Assembly (NCBI GenBank): GCA_964020085.1
Contig: OZ026598.1
Location: forward strand, 17,882,201 to 17,946,200
Direction of reading: 5' to 3'
DNA length: 64,000 nt
Source: Micromussa lordhowensis
Lineage: Eukaryota > Cnidaria > Anthozoa > Scleractinia > Lobophylliidae
The notes under the pieces: generated by a model
What the model saw: only the letters and a program-made list of their open reading frames with translations
What the model was told of the DNA's origin: nothing
Database searches by the model: none
In this document: positions 25,401-37,400 of the stretch, one piece after another
Numbering within the stretch: position 1 is the first letter of the stretch
How the letters are laid out: each line of letters begins with the position of its first letter
Made by a program: the position numbers and the translations under genes

Positions 25401-28400
25401 TTTTTTCCCTTAGTCCATATCTGGCCAGACGGAACTTCACAAGTTCGGCGGTCTCTGTAGGCTGTTTCATGGCAATGGTTGGTGCCAAATTCTTTGGGTG
25501 AAAGCTTGGACGTTGTACAACCCTCCGTACTGATGTATTGTCACCATGTCTGCGACGTAGGATTTGTGCCAGAAGAAATGGCCAATACTTGTACTCTTTT
25601 GGAACTTTGACAGGTTCTGCATGCCATTTTTTGGTGCGTTTACTGTATTTGCGTGCAAACTTGAAGCTCCCATCCCTTGTTGTGGCATGGGGTCTGAACA
25701 CATGCATATTGTGGTCAATAGCAGCCAAAGTTACCCTTGCCACAAAAACTAGGTACCTAGCCAATTGAAACAAACAAGTTTCACAGAAATTAATTTAAAA
25801 CTGTGCAAGAAAAGCCATCCACATGGGAGGTATATTTATACACTAGTTCTCTGTTTTATAAACCTTTGAAAATGATGAGCCACCAATCCATGCAAAACCT
25901 TCCCATACAAACAGCAACAAGAAATTTGTCACTGGAGTATAGCCTAGACAATTTGCTTGCACTGATTTAGGAAAATTTATTCATGCAATAGTACCTGAAT
26001 GGCAGTTCGGATTGGGACAAATCTTAGAACTGACTTGTCTTACTTATGGCTGAATGTTAAGAGTTCTCTCAACACTGAAAGAGGTCAGTCCACTTCCTTG
26101 GTCAAATAGAAATTGTCAAGTGCAACAAACTGTAGTAATAAGTTTGCAAAACTTTAGTATGTTTCAGATGATTTCACAAGTTCAATAGGCCTTTCCCACA
26201 CTTGCTCCAGTGACTACGAACAATGGTTTCAAGTCAAGGCTGGGGTGGACAAAATACAGTAAATGTACGAGCCTTGATGCAAATTGTCCACCCAGGCCTC
26301 GACTAACCATTGTTTCCAGGCATTGAAGCGTAATGCGGGAAAGGTCTATTGATCACTATACAAATTGAACATTTCTTTTGGTCGCCTAAGTGAACAAATT
26401 AGTGAGAAAAGTATGGAGTGGCTAGTCCTAGGAAACCATACAGTGGCCACAATCTATATTCATGAAGTAACATTACATGACATTACATTACGTACTCAAA
26501 TGCATTCCTCTTGGGTGCATACTTAGTCATCATAGAGTTGAAATTTTCCAAGTCACTCGTGTGTCTACACAAAATAAGGAAAAAGTTGTGATGATTAGCT
26601 GTTTATTTCATAAAAATGTGAAAATATGTACCTAACATAGGAAATGATTTGACAGTAATAGGCCACGTTCGATATATCAATATTCTAACATGGCTCCGAG
26701 GCTTTCAGGTCAAAATTGTAAATATTTTAAGTTTCTTTTGTCTCTCAATTCCCAAAAGAGACTTTGCTACAAAGAAAAAACATCAAATATAGAAGTTTGA
26801 CCCGAAAGCCTCGGAGCCATGTTAGAATATAGATATATCGAACATGGCCTATTACTTGCCCCATGCCCCCCCCCCCCCCCATACAGCTCAACATTGACAG
26901 GTGAATAAGGGCATTACCGAAAGGTGACATAATGAATCAGGGAATTGAGCCATTTGTCATCGAAAACAACTTTTTTCACAGCATTCGCAGACTTGGATCC
27001 CTTCGCCAAGTACGTTTTGCCATCTTCAGAACCCGTCAGTGGTCCATGTGAACACTGGCCATCTGCCCACTCATGTTCTCCTACCACATGGTGCACCACA
27101 CCAAGCCACATGCTCTGTAATTAAAAAACAAAGTACAGTTATGTTTATGTCACATTACCTTGTTTTTCAGCAGCATTAAAAGGTAGTGTTACCTATAGAA
27201 TATTTTGCATTATTACACTAAGTATTATTCGCACCTTTAAATTATCCACATTTGCATCACATGCCTGACAACAGTGCCAGAAGTGGTTCCGTATGGGCTC
27301 GATCCACTGAGCTATGTCATCACAGTGTTTAACTTTTGATGCCTAAGTAAAGGAAGTCAAATACTGGTTCAAAACCTTGTTACGACAACAATGAGAGTAG
27401 TACCATATCTGACTGTTTAGAAAAGGGGATCCAAATGTTGGCAGGTATAACCTCTTATTATAGAATCATTTATGGGCTGCTAACTATTGCTGGATGGAAT
27501 CAGATAGGTAATTCTGTAGGTTGGCAATAACTACAGCACAAGGATATACAACCCAGTCAACAATGTTTGTTGAAACCATTCAACAATTTGTCATAAGCAA
27601 TAACAAATGATAAAAGAAAAAAGATAAAAAGAATAATAATTCAAAAGGTAGGGACAAAATAACACTAGCTTTCTTTGATCTACAGTAACATCAGATTTGT
27701 GAAACTCAATGAACACAGTATGTTTACAGTATATTGCAGAACATGTACATAAAGACTACCTCAGTAAGAGCTTTGGTCAATTTGCAGGACTTATGCCAGA
27801 TATCTAGTGAATGTTTAAGTGCTGACAATGCTGGATATTTGTCTGAAAAAAGAGTAAATAGGATCTGGAATTAGAGTTTAAGCAAATTACTCAACTTTGA
27901 GATGCAATTTACTACAAACAAAGAAAAACTGAAAACAGTTATACACAAAAAGTTATAAAAAGGTAGCAAGAAAACACTTTGGGTTTCATCTCACAACTTC
28001 AGTTGTTATTTTCCTTACACCTGACACCTACAATTTGATTAAATTCCCTTAATTGTAGTGGTGCACAATAACATTTCATATTCTGAAAAATTGTGTGGCA
28101 ACCATTACCTGTTAAAAATGCTAAAACTTTCACAAATAAAAAAAGGAAATATTACAGTGCAAATATTCACCCTTCAATTTCTTGACCATGGCAATAACTG
28201 AGGTAGAGGCATCTGTGGTCAATTCCCCAATGCTCATTGTCTCAACTAGTCTCTCCAAAAGACACTTCAATGCTGCAACCTCCATCACTGTGGAAGTACC
28301 TCCGGTTTCTCTTTTATCCTTGACCTCGATGTCTACGATTACCTTTGTTACAGCCTCCATCAGGGAATACACACAATACTGAGCTGAGAACCCAGGGGAA

Positions 28401-31400
28401 TCATTCCTACCATCACCAGAGAGAACAACCTTTTCATTTTTCATCACTTCATGTACAACAGTTTTCATGTCACTCCAGAATGACTGTACTGCTGGAATGG
28501 CATACAGCTTCTGGATTCTATCAAATGTAGACGAAGAAATAAACCCCATATTCAAACATCTACTCCACAGCGATGTTTTGCTAAAATTATTCCCTGAAAG
28601 GAGAATAGAAGCCGCCAACATCACAGTATTTACATACACTTTTGGGCCCCTTTCTTTTTGAACCAAAACATCAGATGATTCCCATCCACCACCATGTCCA
28701 CCTCCACAATTCCAAGTAACAATAACAACTCCCCCTTGAACCTTGTGATGTACTTCCTTTTGTCTTTCACAACCAGCTGACTCACAACCACCACCAAATA
28801 GCTCCAACAATTTACTCAAAGTTACAACAACCCTTTCCTTTTTGGCCATCTCCTCAAAAGACCCTATAGAATTACCTCCCAACAACCCATCAAAGGCTGC
28901 CTGAAGTTTGCTACTCAGATCATCGGTAGGAGTAGCAGCAGCTCCATAAGAACCCGCTGCTTCCTCCGAAGCAGGTGTAATAGATAAAGAATCACCTCCT
29001 GGTTCAGTATGGGGATTACCATTATTGCCAGGGTTGTGCGGAGCAGCATCATGCAATAACATGTGCCCAGTGGCATTATCAATCCCAATGGAAAAATCAT
29101 TTGTGGCATCATCACCTTGAAATGAGGCAGTTAGAGTGGTCTCATTGAGGCCAACACTGAAAAAAAAGAAACAGCAACTCACACAAAATACAACAGAATG
29201 ATCACTAGCCATTGGAAATAACTGAAGTGCTGAGTAGAAAAGGTTGTACAAGAATGCCCATGTATTACAATCTTCAGCATGCATGCATGCATTCCAGTAA
29301 GTTGTCCATCAAGGTAACAATTTTCTATACAGTGGAATGACTCATGACAAAACGAAACACCAAGAGACTGCAGATGTTCTGACACTACATGGAAAACGAG
29401 GTTATGAATACCATTCAATAATACCGGGGGGGGGGGGGGTACTCCCATAAATTTCGGATAGGTGTGTGCCGCGAAGGGTCTTAAATCCTGACCCTATTTA
29501 AGGATCGAGCAAACGAAAATTGATACCCTACTGTATTTAAGGCCCAAACCCGAAAAATGACACCCTATGCAAGGGAAAAACAAAAACTAAGAATTGCTTG
29601 AATGGGTCAACACAATCTTTATAAAATACCTTTGCTAATACTTTAACTTTAACATATCATTTGTTTTCCGCTTAATTGAGTATTTACGCACTGTTATTTC
29701 AGCTGATACAATTTAGGGACCCTGTCTAAGGATCTCACCAGGAACACTATGCCAACATGCTGAAAAGTGATACCCTATTTAAGGATTGAGAACCTCAAAA
29801 ACCATACCCTATCCCGTGGCACATACCTATATAGCCCATGTATGGGAGGCTCCCCCCCCCCCCTCCCAGGCAATAATACCAGGATTTCATTATTGGAGGA
29901 TTGTTTTATCAACAACAAACTGTAAATTGTTTAACTTGATATTGTGTCACTCCATAGCATTGACATGTGTTACCAGTTTTCTAAAGAACTGATTTCCTAT
30001 TGTTGTTTCAGAGGCAATGAATAATTAAAGTCAAACTGGTTTGCAAAATTTTCCTTACTTGTTTTCAAGTATTAGTTCGTCTTCGTAGGGTTCATTGTCC
30101 GAGCTAACTTCGGTGTGGCTATCTTTGATGGAATCCAAATCATCATCATCATCATCATCTTTTTCGTCGTCACTGTCATCAGAACTTTCACTTTCATTTA
30201 GAATGACACTGAGCCTAAGAAGAAAAGAAAATTAATTAATAACAGCCCACATGAAGTCTGCAACAATCATCAATCACAGTAAACTATGGGGAGTAGGAAG
30301 ATCAGGATGAGGGGTGGGGGGGGGGGGGAGTGGTAACCTTACTAGAATGTTTGCATACTCTATCTGTGGATTTACATGTAAATACATTTTTACGAAACAT
30401 GTCCCTTACCTTCATAGAAATAAGTTGAAATAAGTTAAAACACAAGCTTATAGTTGAACAAAAATAACCTCATCAGATATTTCAAATCACAATTAACAGT
30501 TTTAAAGCATCTATTATATCTACCTAGAAAACAATTCTCCATCGCTGTCAGTGCTGTCACTGCTGTCACTGTCATCTGTATCTGAAGCCCCTACTAGGGT
30601 AGAACTTTTAAAAGGATCACCAGCTAGTGTAGCGAAATGCTCGTTGAAAGTGCGACACTGAACAAATGAGGATGACCCAGCCAGGATGGCAGACATGTCA
30701 ACTTCATCCGGTACTGACAAACCGGTGACATCAACATCACTTCTGGAAAAACAAATTTAGCATTCTGTATCAGCTAAACTGTAGAGAAGAAAACTATATA
30801 TAATCTGTAGACAAAAGAACTTGAGAAAAAAAAACAGGAATATATATACGTGCAAATGATATCTTACTTGTCTGATATTGGACTATCAAGATGGCGAGTG
30901 CTAGTCCCTTGCCTTGGAGTCGATGTAAACAGAGGTCTTCGACCTGAGAGTATAATATAAAATTAGGGTCACTTCGAGGGTGTGCAACATTAAAATACAT
31001 TTCATGTAAATAGAAAAGAGATGCAAGCAAACATGAACCTACTAGCAACTGGTGACTGATCATTTTGATCGTCGTCCGTGTCAATCCTTCGCCTCTTGTT
31101 TGAAGGGGATTGTGGAGGCGAAATTGTAACTCGATGTAGCAGAACCTCAGCAAACTCGCTATTAGTACTGCTTCCATATCCCAACTGATTCTTTCTCTCA
31201 TTCCAGGATTGATAAACTGATTGTCTAACCCATAACTTCACACGGCGTTCATTTCGAGGCGGCCGTCCCGTCTTTCGTTTCGGTGGCATGATTCGAATGA
31301 CAAACCAGTCTTCCACAGATCGGAGTATCCCAGATAAATTCCCAAAAACAGACTTCAGGATACCTTATCTACCTAGCGAATCTATTTTTAAATCAAAGAA

Positions 31401-34400
31401 TGAGACGACTGCTCAGATGGAAACAGATTTCTCGGCCGCTAAAACAAGAACCTCTAATACGCGACTTTCTGGGTCCCAGAAACTACAAAGTGACCGCGAT
31501 GCATCCTGGTAAGTGACAAAGGGTCTTTAAGCAAACATAAAACCAAAGAACAGACAATGTACATGTAAACATGTTCATGTACATTGTACAATGTACACGT
31601 GTATTATTTTTAAGTCAATGAAAACAGCTAGAGCTGCTGCAGAGCCAAATTAGCGATCAATGGATTGCTTATTATTTCTGTGGTAACATGATCATTTACA
31701 TGTACCATAATTCTAATGCCACCACTGTAAAACAATCTACAGTACCGGTCAAAGGGATTGCAGCACCTACACGCGCGTAAAATGCGTGTAGTCTGCGTGT
31801 AGTATTCGCGGGCAGTGCGTGGGCAGTGCGTGGAGACTGCGTGGGCAGTGCGTGTAACTGCACGCGTGTAAAATCTACTGATCTGGTATTTACACGCATT
31901 TGCGTGTAATTTAACGCAAATGCGTGTAAACACACGCAAATGCGTGTATTTTTATTGAAGGAAGAAACCTTTGTTATTCATACACGCATTTGCGTGTATT
32001 TTGCAAAACAAAAAGCCACTACTAACTTGTATTCGAAACACGCGACTCCCAATGTTTACAACAAAAAGTAAATTAAAAAGCCGACAAGAATTGCTAAATT
32101 AGTTGACTAGCTTAAGCACTTATCAAACAAATAATATTTCTTGTATCAGCCCGCACCTCTGCTACATGTAGCTTCTGCTACTTAAACTAATTCTCAAAGA
32201 TCTATGAGTTTTCGCTTACGACGTGCGTCGCTAAGTAATGTCTTCCAACGCACGAAATGTCATACCCCTCTTCCTTCGCCAACAGTGAAACAGGGATTCA
32301 AAGACAAGCTCGCGGACTCTCATAATCTGCTAATTGCTACGTGTAACAATAACGGTAAAGAGTCCAAACTTTTTTAACAAAATCTGAGCGTTTGTTAATT
32401 TTCCATTCGATCCGTGTGTATCCTTCTGACAACAACCCGCGATGCAATGTTTACCTACATGTACGTTCGATTGTTCGGCTTAAATTATAATATGGTACCC
32501 TTTTCATTTGAATTTGTTGTGGACTTCACCGACTTAATCGCCTTGTGTCTTTAAGTGCTAATAAAATAAATATAGGCGAAAAGTTTCGTGGGTTGGGTTG
32601 ACAGATCGTCACGGTTTCTGCATACAGAATTAGAATAAGACAACTTCCGCCTGGGTAGATTTTGGTCACGTGCTAGGCAACGATATTCAAGGAACAGCTC
32701 GAATTTCATTTTTATCAGAACAAAACAAAATGCTTTCAGGTCGACGACGTACGCTTCTGAGTACGTGATGACACATCTTGAAACCCTTTTTTAGTTTTAG
32801 ACTAATAGGAAGGACAACTGATGTTCAAAATTGTTTGAAAATCTCAAGCGAAATTATGTGTCTTGCTGCTATTCACTGCTCATCAGGCCTCAGTTCGTCA
32901 GTCGCTGGCGCCCTTCTTGTTTGTCACGAAAAGATAACATGCTTTCGAACACCTTTATATATGCATGTAAACCGAACGGTTCGAAATATTTTAAGGGATC
33001 TTCGAATTGTTTTTAAGTACGCTGATTGCTGTAAGTTAAAAGCGAAATTATGTGTTTACACTGTATGTTCTCTTATCTCAGCGGATCCTATACGCCTGAC
33101 GATCGCTGCCTACATGTACATGTCCATCAGAAACTAAATACTTTTAGTTTTAATACCGTGAAGCGGTTAGCCGGTTTAAGGAAAGTGGTCGATTCTATTG
33201 GGATCGTTTGACGACCAGAGGCAAGAGACGAAAGACTAAATTGTATCGCAGTGCAGCCCAGTACGGTAAATGTTACACGGCAGATGTGTTATTGTCATTA
33301 CACGCACTTATAATATTTCGCTTTCGTTTACACGCACTTAATGAGTTCCAGTTAAAGCGACTGCGTGTAATTTTACACGCAAATTATTTTCGACTGCGTG
33401 AAATTACACGCGTGTAATTACACGCGTGTAATTACACGCATTTTCGGTCAGTTGCGTGGACACTGCGTGGACACTGCGTGAACACTGCGTGTAATGTGCG
33501 TGTAGTACACGCGCATTGCACGCGTGTAATGCTGCAATCCCTTTGACCGGTACTGTACATGTATGTTGAAATACCAGAAGCTTTTTCACATACCATCCTC
33601 TGAACCAGTCAAAATTATTGGCAATTCCGGGTGAAATCCAACACAGGAGATGTTCTGGGCATGACCTTCAAGCGTTTGCACACAAGTTTTGTTCTACAAC
33701 ATAAACAATGTCAACCAATTATGAAAAGAATTTAGCCAATAATACTGAAGAAAAATAAAATAATCATTGAACACAGAAACAAACCTGATAGTCCCATATC
33801 TTTACAAGTCTATCATCAGCACCAGATATAAGATATGGCTTCTCGCCACCATGGAAATAATCCACACAGTTCACACCCTGTAACAAAATGATACCAAGAC
33901 TCTTTGAGTAACCATAGTGTACATGTACCTGCACATGTAAGGCCACTTAGCAATGTTGACACACTGACACACTGTATTATACAAAATACATGTACAGTAC
34001 AATGTAATTGTAGTCTTTAAAATTAATAAAACATTAATGTCACATTAATTTTAATCATATGTAGACCGGTTTAATTACCTTTTCATGTCCTTCCAGAGTG
34101 AAGTTAGGAGTGTTAGAACCAAGCTGCCAGACCTGAAAAGGAAATGCGAATTGTTTTTCAAGGTGGTAGAGCAGTCAAATTTACAAGTACGACTATTAAT
34201 GGTGTTGTAGCCCAGGGGAGGCCTAAATGTAGCATTGTCTTAAATTTAACATTTTAACTTTTGCTAAATGATTTCAAGGAAATTAATTCCTTGAGCAGGT
34301 TCAAAGCAATGGATAAGACAATAAAAGTAAGTATCTTGGGGGCAACAAGCCATGAAATTCCAGTGTTGGAAATAATATTATTGGCGCTCGCCCACTCGCC

Positions 34401-37400
34401 AATGCAAGTGTGAAAAGCTCCGCATGAAATGGCAAGCTTAGTCCCACAGACCGTTCATGTAGATTTTGCCAGTCTTGAGTTCATGGAGATCAAGTTATCA
34501 ACATCAAGCTTAGCAAAATATTAACCCAGCATGTGGGATATGAACGAGCCAAAAGGCAAGGCGGTGGGGCATCGCACACTCACGTGCTTGAAGAAAATAG
34601 CTCATAGCAAAAAATAAACATCTGTGGTCAGACTTCGGCAAGCTGGGCCTCTGTGACTACAAGATACAGTAGTGTTGCCTTCTCGCAAAGACTCGCATTT
34701 ACCATTCACAACCCCAGGCCTATAATACATGTATGTACATGTTGGGCGAAATTGCACCCGGATCATTACACTACAATGTTTATCTAAAACACAACATAAA
34801 CAGTATTCAGGACATGATTTATTCTGCATGTACAAGTACAAGCTGTACAATGTATATTACTCTGACTTGCTCAGTATTACACTGTATACTATACCCAGAT
34901 TACACTTTACCTTGATTGTTCTGTCCAGAGAAGCACTAGCAAACTGGTTGTTATCCTTGGGATTGATGACAATCTGCATCACATAATGGGTGTGGCCCTC
35001 AAACACTTGAGTGCACTGCCATTTCTTCTCCCAGTCCCAAAGTTTGATCAACATATCATCTGCAGATGGACCAATGATAAAAATATTATTGCAGATGGAC
35101 CAATGATAAAAATACTATTACAACAGCTGTTATACAATTTTAATTGAAGCTACAGTACAGTCATGTACATGTGCACTAATATTATTTTATTTATCTCGGC
35201 ACTATACAAATGTACGAATATATTAAAGTTGACAAAATTGCAACAGTTTACTGCACCTTACAATGACAATCGTAAGTTCAAAACCTAACTAATGACTGTG
35301 CTTTATGTAGCGATCAATCATGATTACAATGATAAGCATAGAAACTTGAAAATAGAAGAAACAAAAATAAATCTCAATCTAGTAATGACAACCCACAGAG
35401 GGACCTTTTGAGTCCATTGAGGTCAACTTTTGTTTCCTGAGAGGTTCCATATTAAAGATGACTGACGGCAAGGAAACACTAAACCATTGATTGAGCAGAG
35501 TTTGCAAGCAATAGAAAGGTGCCATGACATGGTAGAAAACACACATTTACAGTATTTAATGTAGCGACAGGGCAAAAAGAAGTGCAGAACACAGATTCAA
35601 TTTGATAACTCTCAGACCAGCCGACCAGTGAACAGTGAAAATTCATTGTTTTTCTGTTTTACTCACCACTGCTGGTAAGAACATAAGGCTGAGTTGGATG
35701 AACGGCAATTGAACGCAAGTAATCTGAATGAGCTTCAAATCCATATGCCTGATAAAGAAACAACTGAAATGTCAAAGACTACATGCTCAACACAAGTTGA
35801 ACAAAATATGTACCATGCCCTGTACATGCAGTTATAACTGCAGGAAAAATATATCCTCCTTGCCCCACATTATCAAACTGAACGCGTTCTTTGTCTCACT
35901 TCAGTGAAAGGCATACAGACATACATGTACATGTACATGTAATGCACATGCATAATATACACACATGTAATTATTATAATTATACACTGTACCCTGTAGC
36001 ACAACATGCACAGTCCCTGGCCTTTCAGTGACTTTTTCATCAACTGCTGCCGTTTGAAAAATACTCCACAACCATATACATGCACAAAAGAAATGTCTTT
36101 ACCTTCTCTAGAGTGTTATAGTTGAAAACTCTCAGCATCATGTCATCCTAAAAGCAATTCACACAATTATGCTCAGCACACTACACAGACTGAGTTGCAT
36201 GTTTCACCCAGGGTTCCTAATATTTTTGGACCAGAACTCAGGACTTTTTAGGACCTACAATAATCTAATTTTTCAAAGACATACAAAAGTAACATAAATT
36301 AGTTTACTTTTTTAACTGTCAAGCACTGAATTAAAAAACTATTGAGTGGAAGTACATGTATTTAGTACATTATAGTACGTGTACTTGAATGTTAGTGCAT
36401 GATTTTAAGTACATGTACAATTAAAACAGAACACTCATAACTTACAGATCCTGTCACCACCCAGTTCTTTCTTGGTACAAATTTGGCAGTACGCACTACA
36501 ATAAATAATGTATACAATAAGAAACTGAATAAGTTGAAGAAGTTAAAAAATCTTATTGTACTCTTAATCAAAGTCATATACATTTACGTCCCAAATCAAA
36601 TGCAAAGCTACAGTACCGCTCAGATATACGTTAACTGCGCAGACGCGTTTTATACGCACATACGCGTATGACTATACGCATATACGCGTATGACTATACG
36701 GATATACGCGTATGACTATACGCATATACGCGTATGTTTGTACGCACATACGCGTATACTTATACGCACATACGCGTATAAATATACGCGTATATACGCA
36801 TATACATGCGCGTCTGATGTGTCTTTGTTATGCAGGACGAAAACGTTTCTTTGTGTTTCATTGTTGTGAAAGAGAAAGAGTCTAAAATAGCGACGAGCCA
36901 ACAACGGAAAATTAACATATTGCACAAAGCTAACGGAGATCATGTTACAAACACGCACGTCGCATCGCTTCATGTATTTATTGAAAAACGAGAAGAAGCA
37001 GTTCATCTGCTTTATCTTTTGCTGTTGATGAATCAGAACGAAAAGGAAAATGTTACTTAAACTCGAGATTTAAACGTGTGAATCATCTGGCGATTTACTA
37101 CGCGAATATTCACATAATACGCTTCCGGAAAGTTCTATGAAATTTCAAGTCTGGAGAAAAATAATAATTTTGGGAAGGTTGCTGCGTTATGTAGGTAATC
37201 GAGTACATGACAGGTAAATAAGCTTCCTTCAATCACTTTCCATCGAGAAGCAATTGCTGAATGTTTAGAACAGATGGAAACCATAACATTTTGTATCGCG
37301 AAAGATGTTTTCGTTTATTTAGTGCAGTCGGCGGTCGCTTCGATGTTTACACATCGGGATGTAAACACAAGGTGTTGGCATCGCACGTGATGATTTGTTC

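Larger units (their letters stand above)
23424..31526. mobile_element. 8.1-kb TTAA DNA transposon carrying transposase and P2X7-ballast genes
   Basis: The left end AGACCCTTTGTCACTTACC and right end GGTAAGTGACAAAGGGTCT are 19-bp perfect inverted repeats. Similarity continues inward (GATGC.T.GCG). TTAA stands immediately outside each end (23420-23423 and 31527-31530). TTAA duplications are typical of Kolobok and piggyBac elements; the transposase motifs favour a Kolobok-like group. Two convergent genes fill the element: the CXC/P2X7-type gene (+) from 115 bp inside the left end, and the ten-exon transposase (-) from 237 bp inside the right end. Both are open, and two small MITEs sit in transposase introns. 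The element lies in COPB2 intron 10 and accounts for most of its 12.8-kb length. Confidence 0.9.

Noticed and set aside
31628..31939. Minus-strand Thr/Arg/His-rich frames
   Set aside because: They are produced by the TGCGTGTA array of the transposon end.
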